Made by a program: the position numbers and the translations under genes. DNA of 33,542 bases from Bacteroidota bacterium (GTDB taxonomy: Bacteria; Bacteroidota; Bacteroidia; Chitinophagales; LD1): assembly GCA_028288545.1 (NCBI GenBank), contig JAQBNQ010000298.1:1-33542 (forward strand), written 5' to 3'. Positions 1-8,631 of this stretch are shown here, in pieces. Each line of letters begins with the position of its first letter. Within the stretch, counting starts at the first letter, position 1. The notes beneath the pieces are model-generated. The model had not been told where the DNA came from. It made no database searches and worked only from the letters and a program-made list of their open reading frames with translations.

Positions 1-3
1 CAC

Positions 4-3000
4 ATGAAAAGAAGATTACTAATTCTTCTCGCTATTGTTTTCTCCGCCCTAACCGGAGCAATGGCACAAGCACCCCAAAAGATGAATTACCAGGCGGTAG
101 TTCGCGATGCTACGGGGGCTACTTTACCGGGCGGCACAAACGTAACGGTTCGTTTTCAGATACATGATGGCTCTACTTCAGGTCCGGTTGTATTTCAGGA
201 AACAAATACAGCTGTAACTAACCAGTTTGGTCTTATCACCCAGGTTATTGGTGGTACAGGCAACCTGGCAGCGGTTAACTGGGGTAGTGGTGGAAAATAC
301 CTCCAGGTAGAAATAGATCCTTCAGGTGGAAGCAACTTTACTGATATGGGAACTTCCCAACTTATTAGCGTTCCTTACGCTTTGTTTGCTGCTAATAGCG
401 GTGGAGGAAGCACAGGAGCAACTGGTGCTCAGGGCCCACAAGGCCCTCAGGGATTAGCAGGCGCAACAGGTCCTCAGGGTCCGGTTGGTGCTCAAGGTCC
501 TGCAGGAGCCACTGGTGCTAACGGCGCAACAGGCTCAACTGGTGCAAACGGTGCTACCGGACCTCAGGGTTCGCAAGGAGCTACCGGTAATGATGGAAAT
601 ACCGGCGCAACCGGTGCAAGTGGAAACGATGGAGTAACCGGCGCAACTGGTGCAACCGGAAACGACGGTGTAACCGGCGCAACTGGTAACGATGGCCCAA
701 CTGGTGCTACAGGAAATGATGGCGTAACAGGCGCAACAGGTGCTACCGGAAATGACGGAGCAACTGGTGCTACTGGTAATGATGGACCTACTGGTCCAAC
801 AGGTCCTACCGGCCCAACAGGTGCAGGTGGTGGCCCAACAGGTGCAACTGGTGATACCGGCGCAACAGGAGCTACAGGAAATGATGGCGCAACAGGCGCA
901 ACTGGTAATGATGGAGTAACCGGCGCTACTGGTGATACCGGTCCTACAGGCCCTACTGGTCCAACAGGTTCAGGTGGCGGTGCAACTGGCGCAACCGGTG
1001 CAACTGGTAACGATGGTGCTACAGGCGCAACAGGTAATGACGGCGTAACCGGCGCTACTGGTGATACAGGTCCAACAGGCCCAACAGGTGCTACAGGATC
1101 AGGCGGTGGAGCAACTGGCGCAACAGGTGCTACAGGAAATGATGGTCCAACCGGTGCAACTGGCGCAACAGGATTTGGTGCAACAGGAGCAACTGGTGAC
1201 ACTGGCCCTACCGGACCTACAGGTCCAACAGGATCAGGAGCCGGCCCTACTGGTGCAACTGGAAATGATGGCCCTACAGGCCCTACAGGAGCAACTGGTA
1301 ACGATGGAGGCACAGGTGCTACCGGAAATGATGGTGTTACAGGCCCAACTGGTCCTACAGGCCCAACTGGTGCAACCGGAGCTACTTATGTTCCAGGTAC
1401 AGGTATTTCTTTCAATGTAGATACTATCAATTCTGTTTGGACAGTCGCTCCAAACGGAACGGATATCTTTAATAATAACACAGGTAATGTTGGTATTGGT
1501 ACTGCAGCTCCTCAGGTAAAACTGGAAGTTGAAGACAATGTTTTGTTTAACGGCGTATTTGCCGGTAGCCTTTCAGGAAATGGCTTGGCTGTAGTTGGTT
1601 TAGGTAATAACGGTGCTCCTGTAACAGGAATCTATAACGCTAACAACTCAGGCGTTTGGCAACCGGATTTATTTGTTATTCAAAATGGCTTTATAGCTGG
1701 TCCAAGAGCTGATTTCACTATTGATCCTAACGGTAACGTAGGGATTGGAACAGGTACACCAGGTGCTCTTTTCGAAGTATCTTCTGTAAATGAAATATTC
1801 GGACAGAACCTTGTACATTTATATGACAGTTTAGGTAATATTGGCTTCCCTCAGGCAGTTTTGAGTATTGATAACGGTGGTGGTGGTTATTCTTTATTAT
1901 CTAACAAATGGGGATTTGATGAGTCTTTTGTTATTAACAAAGACAATACAGGTTCTACCACATCAACAATGGTTGTTACTGGTAATATGGACACCGGAAT
2001 TCCAACTTTGGAAGTTGATGCCAGCACTAACGTTGTAGCAGCACTCTTTAACGGTTCTGTTACTATTAATGACGGAACAGCAGCTACAAACAGAGTACTT
2101 GCCTCGTTAGATGCTAACGGTAATGCTCAATGGATGGACCTTAGCGCACTTGGTGGCGGCGGTGGCGGTGGCTACTGGGCACCTGCTACTAACGGTACTA
2201 CCGGCAACACCGATATCTACAATAACAACAGTGGTTATGTAGGTGTAGGAACTGGTGGAGCAGCTGTAATGCCATTCGAATTTATGGATGCAACAGATTA
2301 TGCTAATTTCCTTATTACAGGTAATGGTGCTTCAGAAGTTCTGATTGACAGAGCATCTGCAGGCGGCCAAGGTGGCGTATGGTGGGGAACTGGTTATGCA
2401 AGCGGTTCAGGCACCGATGCATGGCTTATAGGAACTTATGGTGGTGTTAACGATAACATGCATATATATAACCCGGCTTTGGGTGATGCGTTAACTGTAG
2501 ATATAGCTACAAATTACATTGGTGTTAATTCAGCTGCACCTACTCATCAGTTTGAAGCGTTAACAATCGATGCTACCGGAGCCATTTATGGCGAAAACGA
2601 TGGTTCGGCTGATTTAACAAACACGATTGAAGGTTACAACAATACTTTTACAACCGGTGCGGGTACCCAGGCAATTGGTGTGTACGGACATTACAATGGA
2701 AGCAATAACTATGGTGTAGGTGTTTCAGGTTTGGGCTGGTTAGGTACACAAGCTGCACCTAATTTTGATTATGGTGTTTATGGTAGCGGTAATGACGCGG
2801 GTGTTTGGGCTAATAACAATAGCTTCTTTAACCCGGCTTTAGTTGCTGAAAACTTAGATACATCAGGCGGAACTTATTCTTTCGCAGCACGTTTCCTTGG
2901 TTTCCTTCAAATTCAGGATGGCACAGAGGCTTCTAACAGAGTTCTTACTTCTGATGCAAGTGGATATACTTCATGGCAGGATCTTAGCGCTTTAGGTACT

Positions 3001-4128
3001 ACTTACACTGGCGGAACAGGAATTGCTATTGATCCTTCAAACGTGATCAATTCAGTTTGGACACAAAGTGGTTCTACTATATACAATAACAATGGTGGAC
3101 AGGTTGGTATTGGTATTACAGCTCCTGTAGCTTATGCAAACGCACAAGCTGACGCCGGTACAGTTTATTCAACCGGTTTGAGCGGAACTACTTCTGTGAG
3201 CCCGGGAAGCTCTTTCAGTAGTGTTTTCGGAAACATGTTTGCCTTTACTGAGGCAGCAGGTTTACATGGTTTGTCAAACAACTCAGGCACTACCATTTCT
3301 TATGGTGTAATTGGTGATAACACAGGGGCAGGACTTTATGGTGTAGGTGTTATGGCTACTTCTTCTGGTGCTTCTACTGCTAACAATTACGGTTTCTACA
3401 GCTTTGCAACAGGTGCAGCTGCATACAACATTGGCGGTTACTTAGATGGTGAAGGCAGTGGGGGTGTAGGTAACGTGGGTGTTCTCGGTTCGGCTGGTTT
3501 TACTAATGATGGAGCTTTTAACATTGGTGTTTGGGGTCAGGCTAATGGAACCGGCGCAGTTGCTGGTCAATTTGATGGTGCTACTATTGTAAACGGACAA
3601 GTAACTATTAATGATGGTACCGCAGCAACTGGTTTTGTATTAACTGCAAACAGCATTGGTGGCGACGCTAGCTGGCAGCCAGTAGGGGCTCTTACTGATC
3701 CTTCTACAAACACAGGATTCCAGGCAAATGATGGTTTTGCTACTGTACCGGATGGAACAAGCACTGCTGTAGTTTATGATAATGTAGTATTTGATGATGG
3801 TGCAAACTACGATGCTAGCACAGGAACTTATACTGCACCAAGTTCAGGTGTTTACCATTTTTCGGCTAACATTTATTATTTAACATTTTCAGCGAACGGT
3901 GTTGAATCTGATATATACATTGCCGTGAACGATATAAATTTTGGAGAAGTTGCTGCTAATACAACTCTTTCAAGTACTTCGTTATTCAGCAATAGCATCA
4001 GCTTGGACATTAAATTAGCTGCTGGCGACAAAGTGAATATTGTGGCATTGAATTTTAGCGGAAGTACTGAAATTGCAGGCACCTCTAATGTTAATTACTC
4101 AACTTTCTCAGGTCATAAAGTATACTAA
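4..4128 (+). CDS. Col1: secreted collagen-like protein with C-terminal C1q/TNF-like domain
   Basis: Predicted secreted trimeric surface fibre of 1374 residues; no enzymatic role is visible. Seen: a signal peptide (about 1-22, ending AMAQA); an N-terminal beta-rich domain (about 25-130, MNYQAVVRDATG to SVPYALFAA) shared with Col2 and Col3; a Gly-X-Y collagen-like tract (about 136-458) built from GAT, GPT and NDG triplets broken by GGG; then about 780 residues with 'VGIGT..P' repeats like those of tail-fibre and adhesin stalks, plus three 'DGT.A.N.VLTSD..G.A.W' modules; and a C-terminal C1q-like domain (about 1237-1374: FDDGANYDASTGTYTAPSSG, ending FSGHKVY). Collagen and C1q domains both trimerise, so a rod with a trimeric head is inferred. 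There is no T9SS sorting domain, so the route across the outer membrane is unclear. The start is 3 bases from the window edge, but the signal peptide fits it. It shares a transcription unit with the next gene. Confidence 0.9.
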   Translation: MKRRLLILLAIVFSALTGAMAQAPQKMNYQAVVRDATGATLPGGTNVTVRFQIHDGSTSGPVVFQETNTAVTNQFGLITQVIGGTGNLAAVNWGSGGKYLQVEIDPSGGSNFTDMGTSQLISVPYALFAANSGGGSTGATGAQGPQGPQGLAGATGPQGPVGAQGPAGATGANGATGSTGANGATGPQGSQGATGNDGNTGATGASGNDGVTGATGATGNDGVTGATGNDGPTGATGNDGVTGATGATGNDGATGATGNDGPTGPTGPTGPTGAGGGPTGATGDTGATGATGNDGATGATGNDGVTGATGDTGPTGPTGPTGSGGGATGATGATGNDGATGATGNDGVTGATGDTGPTGPTGATGSGGGATGATGATGNDGPTGATGATGFGATGATGDTGPTGPTGPTGSGAGPTGATGNDGPTGPTGATGNDGGTGATGNDGVTGPTGPTGPTGATGATYVPGTGISFNVDTINSVWTVAPNGTDIFNNNTGNVGIGTAAPQVKLEVEDNVLFNGVFAGSLSGNGLAVVGLGNNGAPVTGIYNANNSGVWQPDLFVIQNGFIAGPRADFTIDPNGNVGIGTGTPGALFEVSSVNEIFGQNLVHLYDSLGNIGFPQAVLSIDNGGGGYSLLSNKWGFDESFVINKDNTGSTTSTMVVTGNMDTGIPTLEVDASTNVVAALFNGSVTINDGTAATNRVLASLDANGNAQWMDLSALGGGGGGGYWAPATNGTTGNTDIYNNNSGYVGVGTGGAAVMPFEFMDATDYANFLITGNGASEVLIDRASAGGQGGVWWGTGYASGSGTDAWLIGTYGGVNDNMHIYNPALGDALTVDIATNYIGVNSAAPTHQFEALTIDATGAIYGENDGSADLTNTIEGYNNTFTTGAGTQAIGVYGHYNGSNNYGVGVSGLGWLGTQAAPNFDYGVYGSGNDAGVWANNNSFFNPALVAENLDTSGGTYSFAARFLGFLQIQDGTEASNRVLTSDASGYTSWQDLSALGTTYTGGTGIAIDPSNVINSVWTQSGSTIYNNNGGQVGIGITAPVAYANAQADAGTVYSTGLSGTTSVSPGSSFSSVFGNMFAFTEAAGLHGLSNNSGTTISYGVIGDNTGAGLYGVGVMATSSGASTANNYGFYSFATGAAAYNIGGYLDGEGSGGVGNVGVLGSAGFTNDGAFNIGVWGQANGTGAVAGQFDGATIVNGQVTINDGTAATGFVLTANSIGGDASWQPVGALTDPSTNTGFQANDGFATVPDGTSTAVVYDNVVFDDGANYDASTGTYTAPSSGVYHFSANIYYLTFSANGVESDIYIAVNDINFGEVAANTTLSSTSLFSNSISLDIKLAAGDKVNIVALNFSGSTEIAGTSNVNYSTFSGHKVY
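409..1377 (+). repeat. Collagen-coding Gly-X-Y repeat of Col1, with higher-order blocks
   Basis: A 9-bp periodic tract encodes Gly-X-Y triplets (GAT, GPT, NDG, GVT). Glycine-rich breaks (GAGGG, GSGGG, GSGGG, GSGAG) begin at 820, 967, 1096 and 1231, marking higher-order blocks of 147, 129 and 135 bp. Each block runs from a glycine break through NDG-containing triplets to a GPTGPT run. Codons differ between blocks (GGT, GGC and GGA for Gly; ACT, ACA and ACC for Thr), so the repeat is strong in protein but blurred in DNA. The same periodicity creates a long Pro/Val/Ala reading frame on the opposite strand that is not a gene. Confidence 0.9.
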
Positions 4129-4142
4129 AATTTTTAAACCGG

Positions 4143-4161
4143 GCAGGGCCGCGGGCCCTGC
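4143..4161 (+). other. GC-rich hairpin between Col1 and its partner gene
   Basis: GCAGGGCC, a GCG loop, then GGCCCTGC form a perfect 8-bp stem 14 bases after the Col1 stop. It is followed by TTAAAAAAATAAA rather than a T-run, so it is not a classic intrinsic terminator for plus-strand transcription. It could tune expression of the small downstream gene against Col1 or protect the Col1 3' end. Confidence 0.5.
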
Positions 4162-4176
4162 TTAAAAAAATAAATT

Positions 4177-4872
4177 ATGAAAAAGAAAAATTTTATAACC
4201 CTTATGGCAATAGTTGCTCTGGGTTTATCTGCAAACGCACAGCAAGCGGATGCAAAAGTTACTCAAGCTTCTTTAAAAGGTGCTGGTAACAAAAATTTTG
4301 CTGCTGAACATTCACGTTCGGTTGATCAGAAAATAGCTGAAGAAAAAGCAGCCCGCCAGGCAAAAACAGCCGAATTGCAGAAAAAGCGTTCGGAAGAAGT
4401 TACGGCTAAGGCTAAAAAAGACAGAGTTATGATGACTCCACAAAAGTCTAATGCACCTGCTCAAAAAGCTACCCAAACCGCAGAGGTAAAGACTGTAACT
4501 CCGGTTTCAGCTCAACCACATGTAGCAACCGTTAAGCCTGTAAGAGACGAAGCGGCTATACGTGCAAATGCTGAAAAGCAAAGAGCACAAAAGGCACAAA
4601 ACGTTCAGAAGCCTGTAAGCAAGACTTCTAATAAGGTTGTAGCGCCTTCTTCAAAAGACACAAGGGTTCAAAACACTACAGCAGCTACAACAACAACTGC
4701 CTCAGTTAATGCTAAGCCTAATATGACTAACGAAGAGCGCGTTGCTCAAATGAACGAGCGCAATGCTGCAATACATGCTAAAGAAAAACAAAATGCAGCT
4801 GCCGCAAATCACGCACCAGTGAAGCCGGTTCAAAAAACATGGCCAACTGAAGAAAAGAAGGCAACTAAGTAG
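4177..4872 (+). CDS. Secreted Ala/Lys/Gln-rich low-complexity coiled-coil protein
   Basis: Not assignable to a known family. The 231 residues begin with a clear signal peptide (about 1-21, LGLSANAQ), so it is exported. The mature part is rich in Ala, Lys, Thr, Gln and Val and strongly basic. Residues about 48-88 (VDQKIAEEKAARQAKTAELQ onward) have the charged heptad-like pattern of a coiled coil. The rest is disordered-looking Ala/Pro/Lys/Thr sequence, and a second short charged helix (TNEERVAQMNERNAAIHAKE) precedes the C-terminus. There is no sorting domain or lipobox. It lies 48 bp after Col1, before a strong terminator, and so is probably co-transcribed with it; a periplasmic helper or linker for Col1 is a guess from position only. 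Confidence 0.8.
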   Translation: MKKKNFITLMAIVALGLSANAQQADAKVTQASLKGAGNKNFAAEHSRSVDQKIAEEKAARQAKTAELQKKRSEEVTAKAKKDRVMMTPQKSNAPAQKATQTAEVKTVTPVSAQPHVATVKPVRDEAAIRANAEKQRAQKAQNVQKPVSKTSNKVVAPSSKDTRVQNTTAATTTTASVNAKPNMTNEERVAQMNERNAAIHAKEKQNAAAANHAPVKPVQKTWPTEEKKATK

Positions 4873-4896
4873 TTGATTTTTAAAGCAATATTTAAA

Positions 4897-4926
4897 AAGG
4901 CCGGCAATTTTGCCGGCCTTTTTTTT
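4897..4926 (+). terminator. Intrinsic terminator of the Col1 unit
   Basis: AAGGCCGGCA, loop ATTT, then TGCCGGCCTT form a perfect 10-bp GC-rich stem followed directly by a T-run. It lies 24 bases after the stop of the Ala/Lys-rich protein and separates this unit from the next. Confidence 0.92.
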
Positions 4927-5232
4927 ATGGTTTATGTTGATATAATTTGTTGCAACAAATACTTTGGAGTTATTGTTTTTTTGTAATTTTAAATAAAGAA
5001 ATACGCTCAAAGGCCGCTCGGAATGACTTGTGCGTATGGAAGGATTCTTTAAACCTAACGTTGGAAACCTTTTTTTTCAAAAAAATCGGATTGCTTTAAC
5101 AGTTGAAGTAGAATTTATTTGTGGCGGTACCCGGCAAGGTTTCGTATTGATGCTTTTGACAAAATAGGGCAATAAGAATTCGAATTTTAACTAATACCCA
5201 TTAACCACATTACTTAACTTAAAACGAAAAAC
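4927..5232. other. Intergenic region upstream of the first T9SS-protein/Col2 unit
   Basis: About 300 bases without a convincing ORF. It is AT-rich with A/T runs (a T8 run next to an A7 run near 5069-5086). The only element I can support is the promoter-like pair at 5091-5121. No tRNA or riboswitch fold was recognised. Confidence 0.5.
5091..5121 (+). promoter_or_regulatory. Candidate Bacteroidota promoter for the T9SS-protein/Col2 unit
   Basis: TTG at 5091-5093 is followed after 20 bases by TTTATTTG (5114-5121), one mismatch from the -7 consensus TAnnTTTG. The spacing matches the Bacteroidota -33/-7 arrangement. The 5' leader would be about 105 bases. Found by eye only. Confidence 0.35.
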
Positions 5233-5757
5233 ATGAAAAAAACTTGTCTCATATTTTGCGTGTTGGCGGCGCCTTTTTTTATGAAGGCTCAAATGCTTAC
5301 ACCTACGGTAATATCAAGTACTGGCGGCTTTTCATCTAATGCCAACGGAAGTTTGTCTTACACGGTTGGCGAGATGACAATGGTGCAAACTTTTAGCGCC
5401 AACGGCAATATTCTTACGCAAGGCTTTCAACAACCAACAGATACCAACTTCCTGGGCCTGTTGGACCTCACTCAATCTGACTTTGGTTCTTTTGTTGTTT
5501 ATCCAAATCCGGCTGTAGACATTACTTCGTTCGGATTTCAATTACCAGAAGCAGGGCGGGTTTCGATATCCCTGTATAATGATCTTGGACAAAAGGTTTC
5601 AGACGTTTACAACAGCAATTATGAGAATGGAAAAACTGTTCAGCAAACGGATGTATCGAGATTTGCTTCGGGTATCTATTTCATGACAATGACCTTCACT
5701 GCTGCTAAAGATCAACAAACACACATCATTACTCAAAAACTGCAAATACTTAAGTAA
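5233..5757 (+). CDS. Small secreted protein with T9SS type A sorting domain (copy A)
   Basis: A 174-residue exported protein. Signal peptide about 1-20 (APFFMKAQ). The mature N-terminal module (21-95) carries TVISSTGGFSSNANGSLSYT and an ILTQGFQQP segment, a module I recall as common in Bacteroidota T9SS cargo. From about residue 88 there is a type A sorting domain: VVYPNPAV, then 'GRVSISLYNDLGQKV', 'FASGIYFM' and a C-terminal TQKLQILK strand. This should direct it through the outer membrane via T9SS, with removal of the sorting domain and surface attachment or release. It lies 33 bp upstream of Col2 and is presumably co-transcribed. Its duplicate is 3.4 kb downstream at 8632 in the same position relative to Col3. 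Its mature function is unknown. Confidence 0.9.
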   Translation: MKKTCLIFCVLAAPFFMKAQMLTPTVISSTGGFSSNANGSLSYTVGEMTMVQTFSANGNILTQGFQQPTDTNFLGLLDLTQSDFGSFVVYPNPAVDITSFGFQLPEAGRVSISLYNDLGQKVSDVYNSNYENGKTVQQTDVSRFASGIYFMTMTFTAAKDQQTHIITQKLQILK

Positions 5758-5790
5758 CCCCATTATTTTTTCAACCCTAAATTAAGACCA

Positions 5791-8487
5791 ATGAGAAAAA
5801 ATCTATTTTTAACAATCGCCTTGTTTCTGGCTATGGTGGCAGGAATAAGAGCACAAGCGCCGGAAGGCATCAATTACCAGGCAGTAGCCCGCAATTCGTC
5901 AGGCTCTGTTTTGGCCAACCAGTCTGTTGGATTTCAATTTACAATACGTGACGGCTCTGCTTCAGGTACAGTGGTGTATAAGGAGCATAGCAGTCAAACT
6001 ACTAACGCACTTGGCTTGTTTAGCTGGGTTATAGGAACTGGTACGGCTACCAGTGGTACATTTAGCAGCATCAACTGGGGTACCGGAAGCAAATGGCTTG
6101 AGGTTGAATTAGACCCGGCTGGCGGAACTTCATACACCAGTATGGGTAATTCGCAGTTACAAAGCGTTCCTTATGCTTTATATGCGGCTAACTCGCCGGC
6201 AGGTAATACCGGTGCAACCGGCGCAACTGGTGCTAACGGTAGTACCGGGGTAACTGGTGCAACAGGAGCTACAGGTGCAACAGGAGCCGGTGTAACGGGC
6301 GCCACAGGTAATACAGGCGCTACGGGCGCAACAGGTGTAACTGGTAGTGGTGGTGGTGCAACAGGAGCAACAGGACCTACTGGTCCAACCGGTGCAACTG
6401 GTAGTGGTGGTGGGGCAACGGGTGCGACCGGAGCCACTGGCGCTACAGGAGCGACTGGTGCAACAGGAACAGGTGTTACGGGTGCAACCGGCGCAACGGG
6501 AACCGGGGTTACAGGTGCAACAGGTCCTACCGGTCCTACCGGCGCTGCGGGTTCGGGTACAGTAAGCGGCACTTTGAATTATGTGGCCAAATTTACACCC
6601 AACGGAACTACCGTTGGCAACTCGCAGATATTTGATAATGGTACTAACGTAGGTGTTGGTACTACGACTCCATCAGCTAAATTCTCAGTAGCTGAATTAA
6701 TGAAAGTAGACGGAACAAGCGGTGCAATTACCTTTGCTAATGCAAATGGTCAGATCCAGTTTGCAAATCCAACAGCAACCTCAGTACCTATGATAAGCAT
6801 GTTTCCGTCGGGAACTGGAAATCCTGACAGAATGGTAGTGGCCCATTCACCCGGATATCCCGATTACGGTATTCAATATTCTGATTCAGTAGACCGTATG
6901 CATTTTTTAAGCTCTGGATTTAAAGTAATGACGGTGGATTTGGGTACTTACCACGTAGGTATTGGAAGCAGTATTCCTTCGGCAACGCTGGATGTTAGAT
7001 CGACAAGTTCTTTGGCGGTACCAACCATTGGAATGCGTGATAATTCTACAGGTGGTTTCGCGCGTTTACAGTTTTCGAATGCCAGCGGCAATAAATACTG
7101 GCATTTTGCAGGTTATATTGATAACACAACTGATGCTAACTCAAGAATGAATTTATTCCACAGCGTTACCGGCAATCTTGTAAGCTTTACCGGAAACGGC
7201 GGTGTTGGTATCGGTGCTTATAACCCGGGTGCAAACCTTGAAATCAGGCCAATTGGTGGTTTCAGCAATATGGTATTTGTAAATGATACTGCGGGTATAG
7301 CTAATTATGATGTTTATATAAATAATACCGGCGGTGGAACCAACCTTTATTCATATAAGCATGGTCCAAACGCACTCTTTGAAGCCCAAATATTAACTAA
7401 AGACAATACTTCATCGGGTACAACTACTGTAACAATGAACGGAAATATGGCTGGCGGAACACCTACATTGGAAGTGTTTGCAGATACCAACCTGATTGCA
7501 GCTGAATTTGAAGGAAACGTTGACATTTTTGGTGATGGCTATGGTGTAAATACGAAGTACGCTCCGGCTCTTGATGTTTTTTCATCACATGATACAGCAG
7601 TTTATATTAGCGGTAATACTACTAATGCCAATACAAGCACTTCTGGTATTTTAAAAGTAGTTTATAGCGGTGGTGCATCGCAGGATCGCAGAGCTATTTA
7701 TGGTCAGTCTACGCCAAATAACTCAAGTTATTATGGTTATGGTGTTCAGGGAGAAGGTAATTATATAGGAGTTTATGGCTGGGCGCATAATACCTACGCT
7801 AGTGGAGTTAATTATGGAGTTTACGGAACCGCTACAGAGGTTGCCGGTGGAATCTCTTATGGCGTATTCGGAAATGCTTCGGGTGGCACTACTAATTATG
7901 CAGGTTATTTTTCTGGCAACGTTCAGATTACAGGAAGTATATCAAAAGGTAGCGGTACATTTAAAATTGACCATCCTCTTGATCCTGAAAACAAATACCT
8001 GTACCATAGCTTTGTTGAAAGCCCTGATATGATGAACATTTACAATGGTAACATTACTACTGATGTTAATGGTGAAGCAGTTGTAACAATGCCTACCTAT
8101 TTTGAAGCGTTAAACCAGGATTTCCGTTACCAGCTTACTACAATTGGTCAACCTGCACAGGTGTGGGTTGCTGAAGAAATGGGTAGCAATACTTTTAAAG
8201 TGAAGTCTGATAAGCCAAATGTAAAGATCAGCTGGCAGGTAACAGGTATTCGTCATGATGCTTATGCTAACGCTCATCGTGTAGTTGCAGAAGTTGAAAA
8301 GACAGGAGATGATAAAGGCAAATATATGCATCCTATAGAATTTGGCAAACCTGAAACATCAGGAATTGATTATGCAAAAACGCATATAGAAGAAACCAAG
8401 CCAAAATCGGCTGAAGTAAGTGGTCCGGCTACAATAGTTAAGGCCCCTGTTCACTCTGATGCAGGCAAAGGAGAAAAGAAGAAATAA
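5791..8487 (+). CDS. Col2: secreted collagen-like surface protein
   Basis: 898 residues. Signal peptide about 1-22 (GIRAQA); the shared N-terminal beta-rich domain (about 25-132, INYQAVARNSSG to SVPYALYAA); a Gly-X-Y tract (about 138-256) almost purely GAT/GVT/GPT triplets with GSGGG breaks; then 'YVAKFTPNG...VGNSQIFDNG', a linker also found in Col3; stalk-like 'VGVGTTTPSAKFSV' and 'VGIGSSIPSATLDV' repeats and YGVYG/YGVFG turns; and a C-terminal domain (about 713-860, KGSGTFKIDHPLDPENKYLY onward) shared with Col3, ending in a Lys-rich tail. There is no C1q domain and no T9SS sorting domain. The shared C-terminal domain is not one I can name. Probably a trimeric rod; ligand unknown. Co-transcribed with the T9SS protein upstream and closed by a terminator. 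Confidence 0.88.
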   Translation: MRKNLFLTIALFLAMVAGIRAQAPEGINYQAVARNSSGSVLANQSVGFQFTIRDGSASGTVVYKEHSSQTTNALGLFSWVIGTGTATSGTFSSINWGTGSKWLEVELDPAGGTSYTSMGNSQLQSVPYALYAANSPAGNTGATGATGANGSTGVTGATGATGATGAGVTGATGNTGATGATGVTGSGGGATGATGPTGPTGATGSGGGATGATGATGATGATGATGTGVTGATGATGTGVTGATGPTGPTGAAGSGTVSGTLNYVAKFTPNGTTVGNSQIFDNGTNVGVGTTTPSAKFSVAELMKVDGTSGAITFANANGQIQFANPTATSVPMISMFPSGTGNPDRMVVAHSPGYPDYGIQYSDSVDRMHFLSSGFKVMTVDLGTYHVGIGSSIPSATLDVRSTSSLAVPTIGMRDNSTGGFARLQFSNASGNKYWHFAGYIDNTTDANSRMNLFHSVTGNLVSFTGNGGVGIGAYNPGANLEIRPIGGFSNMVFVNDTAGIANYDVYINNTGGGTNLYSYKHGPNALFEAQILTKDNTSSGTTTVTMNGNMAGGTPTLEVFADTNLIAAEFEGNVDIFGDGYGVNTKYAPALDVFSSHDTAVYISGNTTNANTSTSGILKVVYSGGASQDRRAIYGQSTPNNSSYYGYGVQGEGNYIGVYGWAHNTYASGVNYGVYGTATEVAGGISYGVFGNASGGTTNYAGYFSGNVQITGSISKGSGTFKIDHPLDPENKYLYHSFVESPDMMNIYNGNITTDVNGEAVVTMPTYFEALNQDFRYQLTTIGQPAQVWVAEEMGSNTFKVKSDKPNVKISWQVTGIRHDAYANAHRVVAEVEKTGDDKGKYMHPIEFGKPETSGIDYAKTHIEETKPKSAEVSGPATIVKAPVHSDAGKGEKKK
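6202..6558 (+). repeat. Collagen-coding Gly-X-Y repeat of Col2
   Basis: 9-bp periodic coding repeat for about 119 residues of GAT, GVT and GPT triplets, interrupted by GSGGG at two places and by GTGV steps. Thr dominates one triplet position and there is no Lys or Glu, unlike many bacterial collagens stabilised by charge pairs. Confidence 0.88.
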
Positions 8488-8517
8488 TTGATTTAAGCAA
8501 ATTTCAGAAGGTATTAA

Positions 8518-8550
8518 AACCTCCGCCACAAGCGGAGGTTTTTCTTTTTT
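8518..8550 (+). terminator. Intrinsic terminator after Col2
   Basis: AACCTCCGC (8518-8526), a 5-base loop, then GCGGAGGTT (8532-8540), a perfect 9-bp stem followed by TTTCTTTTTT. It lies 31 bases past the Col2 stop. Confidence 0.9.
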
Positions 8551-8577
8551 ACCATATCTGAGCGGTCTAAAAATATT

Positions 8578-8599
8578 TTTTGGAAGTATAATTCCAAAA
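8578..8599. promoter_or_regulatory. Inverted repeat upstream of the second T9SS-protein/Col3 unit
   Basis: TTTTGGAA, 6 bases, TTCCAAAA: a perfect 8-bp inverted repeat 32 bases before the start of the second small T9SS gene, in the short gap after the Col2 terminator. Symmetry and placement suit a dimeric regulator site; it could also be a 5'-leader hairpin. No regulator is identified. Confidence 0.4.
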
Positions 8600-8631
8600 T
8601 ATTTATTTTAACGCCCTAAAATTTAAATATC

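Noticed and set aside
564..1313. Long antisense ORF rich in Pro/Val/Ala over the Col1 collagen tract
   Set aside because: It is the complement of the 9-bp Gly-X-Y repeat, which leaves the antisense frames open. The same happens at 6171-6572 and 9554-9986 over Col2 and Col3.
409..1377. Periodic DNA that could suggest a CRISPR or tandem-repeat array
   Set aside because: The 9-bp period is in frame with Gly-X-Y coding, units lack spacers, and it lies inside a long ORF.
4702..5010. 102-codon antisense ORF across the Ala/Lys-rich gene end and its terminator
   Set aside because: It runs through a strong plus-strand terminator and has no supporting features.
4927..5232. Structured RNA or riboswitch in the long gap before the T9SS-A gene
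   Set aside because: No conserved fold or terminator switch could be recognised; only a promoter-like pair stands out.
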